The notes: generated from the letters alone by a model not told the origin. DNA of 17,120 nt from Limousia pullorum (GCA_018714545.1 DVNG01000066.1:1-17120), one strand, 5' to 3'; counted from the first letter of the stretch, positions 6,252 to 13,557 are shown. Program-made: numbers and translations.

Positions 6252-7925
6252 ATGAATTCTTGTATTCAGTTTAAACCCTCTAACTGCCGCAACTGTTACA
6301 AATGTATAAGACATTGCCCTGTAAAATCCATACGTTTTGAAAACAACCAGGCGCATATTGTCCATGACGAATGTATCCTCTGCGGTGAATGTTTTGTAGT
6401 CTGTCCCCAGAATGCAAAAGAAATCAGAAACGATGTTGACAAGGTAAAGGAAGTTATCAAATCCGGCAGACCAGTTTACGCCAGCGTTGCTCCTTCCTTT
6501 GTGGGAAACTATGACGGCGCAAACATCACCATGTTTGCAAACGCTTTGAAAAAGCTGGGCTTTACAGATGCCGAGGAAACTGCTCTCGGCGCTAATATCG
6601 TTAAAAACGAGTACGAAAGAATGATTGAAAGAAATGACAGCAACGTTATTATCTCTTCCTGCTGTCATTCCATAAATACACTTATTCAAAAATACTATCC
6701 TGCGGCTCTGCCTTTCCTTGCCCACGTTATGTCACCTATGCAGGCACACTGCAAGGAGATTAAAAAGGCACATCCGGACGCATTTACAGTATTTATCGGC
6801 CCATGCATTTCCAAAAAGGACGAGGCTGACAAGTATCCGGAATTTGTAGACGCAGTTTTGACCTTTGAAGAGCTTACCGGCTGGTTCAACGAGAAAGAAG
6901 TTAAAATAGAATACTGCGAAGATCAGTCACCTAAGGGCAGGTCAAGACTTTTCCCCACCACCGGAGGAATTCTCCGCTCTATGAAGAGAAACCACGACAT
7001 CTGCACATATATCTCCGTTGACGGCGTTGAAAACTGCAAAAACGCCATCCAGGACATTATAGACGGAAAGGTAAACAGATGCTTTATCGAGATGTCAGCC
7101 TGTGTGGGAAGCTGTATCGGCGGCCCAGCTATGGATAAGAGAAAATCCCCAATCGGCGACTTTATGCGTGTTGACGAATACGCAGGCAACGACGATTTTG
7201 TTATGGATATTCCTGCATCCGAAGAGCTTACCAAGGAAATGAAGTACATAGGCATCAACAGACAGAAGCCGGGCAGCAAGGCTATTGAGGAAATCCTCAA
7301 GAAGATGGGCAAAAACAGTCCTGCCGACGAGCTCAACTGCGGAAGCTGCGGATATGAAACCTGCCGTGACAAGGCTATGGCTGTTTACTTCGGAAAATCC
7401 GACATCAACATGTGTATGCCTTATCTTATAGAAAAAGCGGAGTCCTTCTCCGACACAATTATTAAAAACACTCCTAACGCTATTTTTGTTTTGAACGAAT
7501 CTTTAGAAATCCAGCAGATGAACAAAACAGCAAGAGAGATGTTCAATATTAAAAATATTCACGATGTACTCAACGAGCCTGTAGTGAGAATTTTAGACCC
7601 TCTCCCATTTGTAAACGTATTAAACGACGGCGTAAACATAAGGGACAAAAAGGTTTACCTTGCAGAGTACAACAAGTACGTAGAACAGACAATAATACTT
7701 GACAGAAGCTACCACATTATGATTTGCTTTATGAGAGATGTTACCGAAGAGGAACTCCAGAAAAACAAAAAGGAAACCATGAGCAAAAACACTGTTGACA
7801 TAGCCGACAAGGTTATTGAAAAGCAGATGAGAGTAGTTCAGGAGATAGCTTCCTTGCTGGGAGAAACCACTGCGGAAACAAAAATTGCCCTTACCAAACT
7901 TAAGGAGTCGTTGAACGATGAATAA
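6252..7925 (+). CDS. hydS: Group C (sensory) [FeFe]-hydrogenase with PAS domain
   Basis: A 557-residue soluble protein. Residues 12-52 hold two [4Fe-4S] ferredoxin motifs (C12, 15, 18, 22 and C41, 44, 47, 51). Residues about 75-320 are an H-cluster domain: L1 is SSCCH (Cys137, Cys138), L2 is GPCISKKDE (Cys185), and L3 is MSACVGSCIGG (Cys284, Cys288). Next comes a four-cysteine FeS domain (Cys363, 366, 371, 388), a PAS domain (about 398-500) and a helical, charged tail likely to form a coiled coil. This order is that of HydS, the putative H2-sensing hydrogenases of Clostridia and Thermotogae, not of catalytic group A enzymes. AAAGGAG at 6236-6242 precedes the ATG by 9 bases. Its last 8 bases overlap the phosphatase gene. 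The sensing role is family knowledge; ligand and output are not visible. Confidence 0.9.
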   Translation: MNSCIQFKPSNCRNCYKCIRHCPVKSIRFENNQAHIVHDECILCGECFVVCPQNAKEIRNDVDKVKEVIKSGRPVYASVAPSFVGNYDGANITMFANALKKLGFTDAEETALGANIVKNEYERMIERNDSNVIISSCCHSINTLIQKYYPAALPFLAHVMSPMQAHCKEIKKAHPDAFTVFIGPCISKKDEADKYPEFVDAVLTFEELTGWFNEKEVKIEYCEDQSPKGRSRLFPTTGGILRSMKRNHDICTYISVDGVENCKNAIQDIIDGKVNRCFIEMSACVGSCIGGPAMDKRKSPIGDFMRVDEYAGNDDFVMDIPASEELTKEMKYIGINRQKPGSKAIEEILKKMGKNSPADELNCGSCGYETCRDKAMAVYFGKSDINMCMPYLIEKAESFSDTIIKNTPNAIFVLNESLEIQQMNKTAREMFNIKNIHDVLNEPVVRILDPLPFVNVLNDGVNIRDKKVYLAEYNKYVEQTIILDRSYHIMICFMRDVTEEELQKNKKETMSKNTVDIADKVIEKQMRVVQEIASLLGETTAETKIALTKLKESLNDE

Positions 7926-9090
7926 TCTTTGTACCGATATAGGTTTTAAAAGCGTCAACAAAAAAGGTGAGCAGCTTTGCGGCGACCACATGGAGATAGT
8001 GGAACAGGGAGAAAACTCCTTTGTTATGGTTTTGGCTGACGGTCTTGGAAGCGGCGTAAAGGCGTGTATTCTTTCCACCCTCACATCAAAAATCATCTCC
8101 ACTATGATGGCCAACAACCTTACAATCGAGGACTGCGTTTCCACAATAGCAAGCACCCTTCCTGTGTGCGAGGTAAGAAAGGTTGCCTACTCCACCTTCA
8201 CCATTATACGTGTTGTAAACAACGAGTATGCGGAGATTATCCAGTATGACAACCCTATGGTTATACTTCTCCGTGACGGAAAAAATTACGACTACCCAAC
8301 CACCACTATGGAAATCGGCGGTAAAACAATATATAAATCAAAGCTCGACCTTCATGAGGACGATGTTTTCCTTGCCATGAGCGACGGCGCAATTTATGCC
8401 GGAGTCGGTAAGTACATGAACTTCGGATGGCAGAGGGACAACATAATCACCTTTATGGAGGGCATATACGAAAAGGAATACACTGCAAAAACTCTTGCCA
8501 CAATTCTTTTGGACGAGTGCGAGCGTCTTTACGGCTTTGAGCCCGGCGACGATACAACAATCGGAGCCATTAAAATCCGTGCGAGAAAACAGGTTAATCT
8601 GATGATAGGTCCTCCGAAAGACCCGGCGGACGTAAACAAAATGGAAGCTCTGTTCTTCTCAAAAACCGGAAAGCACATTGTCTGCGGAGGAACCACCTCC
8701 ACTCTTGCTGCCCAGTATCTTGGAAAGCCGGTTATTCCTGTGCTTGATTACCTTGACCCTGAGGTTCCGCCAATCGCTAAAATCGAGGGCGTTGACCTTG
8801 TTACAGAGGGTGTTATAACCATGAGCAAGGTTTTGGAATACGCCAACGACTATTTAAGCGACAATGCACTTTATTACGACTGGAGCAACAAAAGCGACGG
8901 CGCTTCACAGATTGCCCGTATGCTTTTCGAGGACGCCACAGACATAAATTTCTTTGTTGGACGTGCGGTAAACCCTGCCCACCAAAACCCAAATCTTCCC
9001 ATAAACTTCAACATTAAAATGCGCCTTGTGGAAGAAATTTCCGAATGTCTTAAAAAGATGGGCAAGCGCATAAAGGTAAGTTATTTCTGA
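7918..9090 (+). CDS. SpoIIE/PP2C-type phosphatase with unassigned C-terminal domain
   Basis: A 390-residue protein. Residues 1-220 form a PP2C-like domain of the SpoIIE type with metal-binding motifs intact: GDH (Asp23), DGLGSG (41-46), SDG (155-157) and GDDTT (210-214). It should dephosphorylate a Ser/Thr-phosphorylated protein, for example an anti-sigma-factor antagonist. Residues about 222-390 are an extra domain I cannot name; it contains a Gly-rich CGGTTSTLAAQYLG segment and a conserved-looking FFVGRAVNPAHQNP segment. The start overlaps the hydrogenase gene by 8 bp, with AAGGAG at 7902-7907, so the two are translationally coupled and likely act as sensor and effector. Phosphatases of this kind are known neighbours of one branch of group C hydrogenases. 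No kinase or phospho-target is encoded nearby. Confidence 0.87.
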   Translation: MNNLCTDIGFKSVNKKGEQLCGDHMEIVEQGENSFVMVLADGLGSGVKACILSTLTSKIISTMMANNLTIEDCVSTIASTLPVCEVRKVAYSTFTIIRVVNNEYAEIIQYDNPMVILLRDGKNYDYPTTTMEIGGKTIYKSKLDLHEDDVFLAMSDGAIYAGVGKYMNFGWQRDNIITFMEGIYEKEYTAKTLATILLDECERLYGFEPGDDTTIGAIKIRARKQVNLMIGPPKDPADVNKMEALFFSKTGKHIVCGGTTSTLAAQYLGKPVIPVLDYLDPEVPPIAKIEGVDLVTEGVITMSKVLEYANDYLSDNALYYDWSNKSDGASQIARMLFEDATDINFFVGRAVNPAHQNPNLPINFNIKMRLVEEISECLKKMGKRIKVSYF

Positions 9091-9097
9091 TATTTTG

Positions 9098-9122
9098 AAA
9101 ATCGGAAAAAAACGGATTTTTT
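9098..9122 (+). terminator. Weak possible terminator after the phosphatase gene
   Basis: AAAATC (9098-9103) pairs with GATTTT (9115-9120), followed by two more T. The stem is short and AT-rich, so read-through into the group B hydrogenase gene is possible. Confidence 0.3.
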
Positions 9123-9167
9123 CCACAAAATTTTCTTTATATTAACAAAAATCCATTAAATTTTCTG

Positions 9168-9196
9168 TTTCAATATTTGCTTAAATATGTTATACT
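9168..9196 (+). promoter_or_regulatory. Distal promoter of the group B hydrogenase
   Basis: An extended -10 element, TGTTATACT (TATACT at 9191-9196), has a weak -35 (TTTCAA at 9168-9173) 17 bp upstream. Confidence 0.5.
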
Positions 9197-9226
9197 ATAA
9201 ATGTACGACAATATTAAAAATTCGGC

Positions 9227-9255
9227 TTGCAATAGCGGCAATGTCAATGTATAAT
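9227..9255 (+). promoter_or_regulatory. Proximal promoter of the group B hydrogenase
   Basis: TTGCAA (9227-9232) and a perfect TATAAT (9250-9255) are 17 bp apart. Transcription would start near 9262 and leave a leader of about 119 bases before the start codon at 9381. Confidence 0.75.
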
Positions 9256-9380
9256 ATAGTGCGTCGGCCATACATGTAAAATTGTATATGACTTGTAGAA
9301 TAATCAAAATCCCTTTTTGAAATTTCCAAAACAAAAAGTGAGGAAACGAAAATCAACTGAGAAGGAAGGCGGTTTATTAA

Positions 9381-10817
9381 ATGAGAAAATTTGATACTAA
9401 GGTTCAATATCTGAAGTATAAGGTACTCAGAGAGGTTGCAAGACACGCCTACAACGATACCCTTGTAGAGAGCTTTAACGATATTGCAAAGGTTATTGTT
9501 AAGGACAAGCCTACAATGCGCTGCTGTATCTACAAAGAGAGAGCAATCGTTGCAGAGAGAATTAAGCTTGCAACAGGCGGCGACAAGAGCAATCCTAACG
9601 TAATTGAGGTTATCTCCATTGCCTGCGACGAGTGTCCTATGGGCGGTTACGAGGTTACAAACGCCTGCCGTGGATGTCTTGCCCACAGATGTGAAGACGT
9701 ATGTAAGAGAGGCGCTATCACATTTGACGACCAGAAGAGAGCTATTATAGATAAAACAAAGTGCGTAGAGTGCGGACAGTGCGCTAAGGTTTGCCCATAC
9801 GGTGCTATCCTCAACTTTAAGCGTCCATGCGAGAGAGCATGTAAGGTTAAGGCTATTTCAATGGACGAGAACAAGGCAGCAGCAATCGATAATTCAAAGT
9901 GTATTTCCTGCGGCGCCTGCGTATATCAGTGCCCATTCGGCGCTATTATGGACAAATCCTTCATCCTTGACGTTATCAAGATGATAAAAGAGTCCCAGGC
10001 AGACGGCAAAACAAAGGTTTACGCTGTTGTTGCTCCTTCAATCGCCAGCCAGTTCAGCTATGCAAAGCTTGGCCAGGTAATCACAGGTATTAAGGAACTC
10101 GGTTTCTATACAACAATCGAGGCTGCATTGGGCGCAGATATGGTAGCATATGCAGAGGGCGCAGAGCTTGCAGAAAAGGGCTTCCTCACCAGCAGCTGCT
10201 GTCCTGCTTTTGTTGACTACATCCACAAGAGCTTCCCAGGCCTTACAGACAAGATTTCACACAACCTTTCACCTGCTGCTACAATCTCCAAGTACATCAA
10301 GAACATTGATGAGAACGCAAAGATTGTATTTATCGGACCGTGCACAGCAAAGAAAATGGAATTCCAGCTTGAGCATGTAAGACCATACATAGACTCCGTT
10401 ATCACTTTCGAGGAGCTTCAGGCATTGTTCGACAGCAGAGATATCGATATCACAACACTTCAGGAAACTCCGCTTGACAACGCTTCCTACTTCGGAAGAA
10501 TCTTTGCAAGAAGCGGCGGTCTTGCAGACGCAGTTAAGCAGTCCCTCAAGGAGCAGGGTCTTGACGAAAACTTCCAGCTTAAGGCTGTTTCCTGCGACGG
10601 TATCGAAGAGTGCAAAACTGCACTTCTCAGAGCTAACAAGGGTGTTTCACCTTACAACTTTATCGAGGGTATGGCTTGCGTAAACGGCTGTATCGGCGGC
10701 GCAGGATGCCTCACCCACGGCGAAAAGAACAAGAAGCTTGCAGACGATTACGGCAGAGAGGCTTATGAGAAGAGCATTTCTGACGCTATCAGCGTGCTTG
10801 ACAGATCAAAGTTCTAA
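9381..10817 (+). CDS. Group B [FeFe]-hydrogenase
   Basis: A 478-residue soluble iron hydrogenase expected to evolve or take up H2 with ferredoxin as partner. Residues 1-80 carry few motifs. Residues 82-184 hold a cysteine-rich ferredoxin region (C82, 85, 96, 99, 104, 108; C128, 131, 134, 138; C150, 154; C174, 177, 180, 184), enough for three or so [4Fe-4S] clusters. The H-cluster motifs are L1 TSSCCPAF (Cys273, Cys274), L2 GPCTAKKME (Cys321) and L3 MACVNGCIGGAG (Cys433, Cys437). The long Cys-rich N-terminus and this L3 fit group B rather than the bifurcating group A enzymes. The AAGGCGG at 9366-9372 is 8 bases before the ATG. It has tandem promoters and a hairpin terminator, so it can be controlled separately from the sensor operon upstream. 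The physiological direction is unknown. Confidence 0.9.
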   Translation: MRKFDTKVQYLKYKVLREVARHAYNDTLVESFNDIAKVIVKDKPTMRCCIYKERAIVAERIKLATGGDKSNPNVIEVISIACDECPMGGYEVTNACRGCLAHRCEDVCKRGAITFDDQKRAIIDKTKCVECGQCAKVCPYGAILNFKRPCERACKVKAISMDENKAAAIDNSKCISCGACVYQCPFGAIMDKSFILDVIKMIKESQADGKTKVYAVVAPSIASQFSYAKLGQVITGIKELGFYTTIEAALGADMVAYAEGAELAEKGFLTSSCCPAFVDYIHKSFPGLTDKISHNLSPAATISKYIKNIDENAKIVFIGPCTAKKMEFQLEHVRPYIDSVITFEELQALFDSRDIDITTLQETPLDNASYFGRIFARSGGLADAVKQSLKEQGLDENFQLKAVSCDGIEECKTALLRANKGVSPYNFIEGMACVNGCIGGAGCLTHGEKNKKLADDYGREAYEKSISDAISVLDRSKF

Positions 10818-10845
10818 TTAACCAGAATTTATAATCTTGAATAAA

Positions 10846-10882
10846 ATAACAGCGGCACAGTCTAAGGCTTTGCCGCTGTTAT
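10846..10882 (+). terminator. Hairpin terminator after the group B hydrogenase
   Basis: A 12-bp stem (10846-10857 with 10871-10882) with a 13-base loop lies 28 bp after the stop codon. The T-tract after it is poor. Confidence 0.6.
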
Positions 10883-10916
10883 AATTCTGTTGTTTTATAT
10901 GATATTACAATGGGTA

Positions 10917-10946
10917 TTTACAGTTTGTTTTAAATTATATTATAGC
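10917..10946 (+). promoter_or_regulatory. Possible promoter of the HAD phosphatase gene
   Basis: TTTACA (10917-10922) lies upstream of an AT-rich TATATTATAGC run. The best -10 placement is ambiguous (TATTAT at 15 bp or TATAGC at 18 bp), so this is tentative. Confidence 0.35.
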
Positions 10947-11015
10947 ATCACATAAACCAGCAAATATTAAAATTTATGTCCGAAATTTCTGCGGATAAAA
11001 AACGGAGGGAGTCCC

Positions 11016-11852
11016 ATGAAAATTAAAGCTGTTTTTTCAGACCTTGACGGAACACTGCTCATTGACAATTTTAAAACTTCACAGGAAAACATCGACGCCA
11101 TAACTGCGGCTTTAAACAGCGGTATTGATTTTATACCCACAACCGGCCGTGCAATATCCGATGTTCCCCAACAGTTAAAATCCGTGGAAAAAATCAGAAA
11201 TTTCATTCTCACCAATGGCGCCACCGTATTTGACAGACAGAAAAACATTATTCTTTATAAGAATTATATTTCCTGTAAAGACGCACTTGAGCTTATGTCC
11301 ACCGAAGGGGCTTCTAAATGCTGTGTAATGGCTTTTCTTGACGGTCAGGTACATTATCAAAAGGACTGGGAAAAGCGTCTTGCAGGCTCTCCGGTTTGCC
11401 CTGTTGTGGCAGAGTTTTTAATGTACGGCTGTAAAGAGGTTGAAAACCTTTACGAGTACGTAAAAAACAGAAATAAAAGCGTTGAGAAAATAACCTTCTT
11501 CTTCACCGATTTGGATAACAGAATAGATGTAATAAACAACACACTGCTTTTAGAGGAATTTGAGCTTTCCTACACCTTGGAGCTTAACCTTGAGATAACA
11601 AACAAAGGCGTAAACAAAGCCAACGGCATAAAGGAATTCTGCAAAATAAAAGGTTACTCAATGGACGAAATAGCTGTTATAGGCGACAGCGGAAACGATA
11701 TCGAGATGCTTTCACTGACAAAAAATTCCTACGCTGTGGAAAACGCCGTGGAAAAAGCAAAGCTTTCGGCAAAATTTTCTGCGCCTAAAAATACAGAAAA
11801 CGGCGTTGCTTGGGTTATAAACAAAATATTAAAGGAAAACACACTTGATTAA
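11016..11852 (+). CDS. Cof-type HAD-IIB hydrolase
   Basis: A 278-residue haloacid-dehalogenase-superfamily phosphatase of the Cof (IIB) class; such enzymes dephosphorylate sugar phosphates, flavin mononucleotide or other small phosphometabolites. Motif I is DLDGT with nucleophile Asp9 and acid Asp11, motif II is TTGR (Thr43 region), motif III is a lysine in KGVNKANGI (Lys201), and motif IV is GDSGND (Asp224, Asp228). The cap domain lies between motifs II and III, as the class requires. The ATG has GGAGGG at 11004-11009. It appears monocistronic, with its own small terminator overlapping the stop codon. The substrate cannot be read from the sequence. Confidence 0.9.
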   Translation: MKIKAVFSDLDGTLLIDNFKTSQENIDAITAALNSGIDFIPTTGRAISDVPQQLKSVEKIRNFILTNGATVFDRQKNIILYKNYISCKDALELMSTEGASKCCVMAFLDGQVHYQKDWEKRLAGSPVCPVVAEFLMYGCKEVENLYEYVKNRNKSVEKITFFFTDLDNRIDVINNTLLLEEFELSYTLELNLEITNKGVNKANGIKEFCKIKGYSMDEIAVIGDSGNDIEMLSLTKNSYAVENAVEKAKLSAKFSAPKNTENGVAWVINKILKENTLD

Positions 11853-11866
11853 ACAAGTGCGTTTTT
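11842..11866 (+). terminator. Small terminator overlapping the HAD gene stop
   Basis: CACTTG (11842-11847) pairs with CAAGTG (11854-11859), then CGTTTTT follows. The loop contains the TAA stop (11850-11852). Confidence 0.6.
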
Positions 11867-11871
11867 AGCAT

Positions 11872-11900
11872 AAAAAAACCGCTGAAAAATCAGCGGTTTT
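11872..11900 (-). terminator. Terminator of the tRNA-Ser gene
   Basis: An 11-bp stem (11875-11885 with 11890-11900) with a 4-base loop is followed on the minus strand by a run of seven T (11872-11878 read in reverse). It lies directly after the tRNA 3' end. On the plus strand it may also back up the HAD gene terminator. Confidence 0.85.
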
Positions 11901-11901
11901 A

Positions 11902-11991
11902 TGGCGGAGAGAAGGGGATTTGAACCCCTGGTACGGTAACCCGTACACATGATTTCCAATCATGCTCCTTCGGCCTCTCGGACATCTCTCC
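11902..11991 (-). tRNA. tRNA-Ser(GGA)
   Basis: A 90-base class II tRNA with encoded CCA. The acceptor arms GGAGAGA / TCTCTCC pair fully and the discriminator base is G. The anticodon loop TTGGAAA gives anticodon GGA, flanked by CATGA / TCATG. The long variable arm (GTACGG-loop-CCGTAC) is typical of serine tRNA, and the T-arm AGGGG-TTCGAAT-CCCCT is standard. It reads UCC and UCU codons. Confidence 0.96.
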
Positions 11992-12010
11992 ATCAGTGGC
12001 TTACTCGCCT

Positions 12011-12040
12011 ATTATACACTAATAAACCACTATATGTCAA
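12011..12040 (-). promoter_or_regulatory. Consensus promoter of the tRNA-Ser gene
   Basis: On the minus strand perfect TTGACA (12035-12040) and TATAAT (12011-12016) boxes are 18 bp apart, about 20 bp upstream of the tRNA. Confidence 0.88.
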
Positions 12041-12118
12041 GCATATTTTTATTTTTTTATTAAATATCTTATAATCCGAATTTTTTACAGGATATTTACA
12101 GCTCAATCGGAAAAGCTG

Positions 12119-12127
12119 TGCTATAAT
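12119..12127 (+). promoter_or_regulatory. Extended -10 promoter of the corA-like gene
   Basis: TGCTATAAT (12119-12127) is an extended -10 with no good -35 at the usual distance. The inverted repeat ACAGCT/AGCTGT (12098-12103, 12114-12119) lies just upstream and touches it. Confidence 0.6.
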
Positions 12128-12149
12128 TATAAAAAAGGGCGTGATAAAT

Positions 12150-13082
12150 ATGACCGAATATATTTTCAATACAAACGAGGGAACACTCTCCGGATTTCCT
12201 CAGGAAGAGGATTTTCCAGCTCACAGAGCAAACAAAAGAGTTTCTGTGATGAGCTCAAAGGAATTTAAAATTATAAGCGAAAACTACCCTCACTGTGATT
12301 ACCTGCTGTCGGACGTGGAAAATATAAAGCATTGCAGGTCGGACGCCTTTTCCGACTGTATTTTGGGAACAATCAAAACTCCCACTTTCCCCTATGATGA
12401 AAACCCTCAGCAGACCTTCGGCTTTTATTTGGGCAAGGATGAGATTATTTTCATCTCGGACAATCAGGAAATAAACAGCATATTTTTACGACTGGAAAAA
12501 CACACCTTTGGAAAAAGCTCACTTGTAAAATTTTTCTTGGGAGTTTTGGAGTACCTGATAAGAAACGATTCCATCTATCTTCAAAATATAGAGGACGAGC
12601 TTTCAAAGCTTGAAGAAAGTCTTTTAAGCACTATCCCCCAGAATTTTTACGAGGACATTCTCAGATACAGAAAAATTCTTTCAAAACTTCATGCCTATTA
12701 CGACCAGCTCACCGACTTGGGACAGGACATGGAGGAAAACTTCTCCGGCATACTTTCACCGGAGGAATGTGCCTTGTGGCAGGTGTACACAAACAGAACC
12801 GAAAGACTTCATAATCACACGGAAAGACTTATTGAATACCTTTTGCAAATACGTGAGCTTTATCAGTCCCAGCTTGCCGCACAGCAAAACAAGGTTATAA
12901 CCTTTCTCACCGTTGTCACAACCATCTTTCTCCCCCTCACCCTTATTGCAGGATGGTACGGTATGAACTTTTCCAACATGCTTGCCTTTAAATGGAATTA
13001 CGGCTATTTGGCAGTGATTATTCTAAGCGTCATTATAATTGTGGCAGAGATAATCTACTTTAAGAAAAAGAAAATGCTTTAA
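12150..13082 (+). CDS. corA: CorA-family divalent cation transporter
   Basis: A 310-residue member of the CorA Mg2+ transporter family, which forms pentameric membrane channels. The large N-terminal cytoplasmic part (1-245) ends in a long charged helix. The two C-terminal membrane helices are about 249-270 and 286-304, and the first ends with the signature YGMNF (GMN at 271-273). The tail is Lys-rich, as expected for the cytoplasmic end. Cargo could be Mg2+, Co2+ or Zn2+. The ATG at 12150 is favoured, with AAGGGCGTGAT ahead; the in-frame GTG at 12141 is too close to the ribosome site. It is transcribed alone and meets a convergent rhodanese gene. Confidence 0.9.
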   Translation: MTEYIFNTNEGTLSGFPQEEDFPAHRANKRVSVMSSKEFKIISENYPHCDYLLSDVENIKHCRSDAFSDCILGTIKTPTFPYDENPQQTFGFYLGKDEIIFISDNQEINSIFLRLEKHTFGKSSLVKFFLGVLEYLIRNDSIYLQNIEDELSKLEESLLSTIPQNFYEDILRYRKILSKLHAYYDQLTDLGQDMEENFSGILSPEECALWQVYTNRTERLHNHTERLIEYLLQIRELYQSQLAAQQNKVITFLTVVTTIFLPLTLIAGWYGMNFSNMLAFKWNYGYLAVIILSVIIIVAEIIYFKKKKML

Positions 13083-13120
13083 AAAAAGGGAAACAAGGCT
13101 CTGCGTCTTGTTTCCCTTTT
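13081..13120. terminator. Bidirectional terminator, corA versus rhodanese gene
   Basis: A 14-bp perfect stem (13084-13097 with 13107-13120) with a 9-base loop lies between two convergent genes. The minus-strand exit has seven T; the plus-strand exit has four. Confidence 0.88.
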
Positions 13121-13125
13121 AGTTA

Positions 13126-13437
13126 TTATCTTTCTATATTTCCTCTGTAGCTCATGATACCGCCCGCATTGATACAGTCATAGCCATGTTTTTTCAGATA
13201 TCCGCAGGCAACTGTACTTCTTGCGCCGCTGTGGCAGTAAACATAATATTTTTTAGATTTATCAAGTGAAGCATTTTCCAGGCTGTCAAGCGGAACATTT
13301 ACTGCTCCGGGAACTCTGCCGTCGAAAAACTCCTCCGGTGTTCTCACGTCGAGAATAACACCGCTGCTGTCTTTTCTTGCCTCGTCTATAATCAAATCAA
13401 AGTTATTGTTTCCACCGAATATATTAAAAAATCCCAT
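13126..13437 (-). CDS. Single-domain rhodanese (sulfurtransferase)
   Basis: A 103-residue rhodanese-fold protein, a persulfide carrier or thiosulfate:acceptor sulfurtransferase. It has DVRTPEEF (30-37), the catalytic loop CHSGARS with Cys68 as the persulfide residue, and NAGGI (90-94) near the end. The short length matches PspE/GlpE-type single-domain enzymes; no membrane or signal segment is seen. The start is the ATG at 13437 with AAAGGAAG upstream; the frame runs on further upstream to 13539 without a ribosome site, and that extension overlaps the promoter. It is transcribed alone. Confidence 0.9.
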   Translation of the reverse strand: MGFFNIFGGNNNFDLIIDEARKDSSGVILDVRTPEEFFDGRVPGAVNVPLDSLENASLDKSKKYYVYCHSGARSTVACGYLKKHGYDCINAGGIMSYRGNIER

Positions 13438-13467
13438 ATTTACACTTCCTTTTGCTTTTATGGATAA

Positions 13468-13496
13468 ATTATACACAAAATCCGACGGATTGTCCG
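13468..13496 (-). promoter_or_regulatory. Promoter of the rhodanese gene
   Basis: On the minus strand TATAAT (13468-13473) lies 17 bp from CGGACA (13491-13496). The -35 touches a 13-bp palindrome at 13496-13508. Confidence 0.6.
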
Positions 13497-13508
13497 TAAC
13501 CGGGTTAC

Positions 13509-13537
13509 AAAAAAAGAGCTGCGTTTTTGCGCAGCTC
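13509..13537 (-). terminator. Terminator of the glycosyltransferase gene
   Basis: An 8-bp GC-rich stem (13516-13523 with 13530-13537) is followed on the minus strand by seven T (13509-13515 read in reverse). It lies 20 bp after the gene's stop. Confidence 0.88.
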
Positions 13538-13557
13538 AAATTTTTTATTATTTAATT

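Noticed and set aside
6207..6725. 172-codon minus-strand open frame with hydrophobic stretches
   Set aside because: It is antisense to the ferredoxin and H-cluster part of HydS and resembles no family I know.
7620..8156. 178-codon minus-strand open frame
   Set aside because: It is fully antisense to the overlapping HydS and phosphatase genes, both of which have clear motifs.
9131..9148. Second Rex-like site before the group B hydrogenase
   Set aside because: The right half TTAACAA is perfect but the left half matches only 3 of 7 bases, within what AT-rich DNA gives by chance.
9313..9338. CTTTTTG/CAAAAAG pairing in the hydrogenase leader as a riboswitch or attenuator
   Set aside because: The stem is weak, there is no T-tract or alternative stem, and no known riboswitch core is visible.
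9195..9686. 163-codon minus-strand open frame over the hydrogenase leader and 5' end
   Set aside because: It lies antisense to the group B hydrogenase gene and its promoters, has no recognisable motif and no good ribosome site.
11902..11991. tRNA-Ser gene as an integration site of a mobile island
   Set aside because: No integrase, no repeat of the tRNA 3' end nearby and no change in gene character around it.
13438..13539. 34-residue N-terminal extension of the rhodanese
   Set aside because: It would run through the promoter and palindrome and has no ribosome site; the internal ATG has AAAGGAAG.
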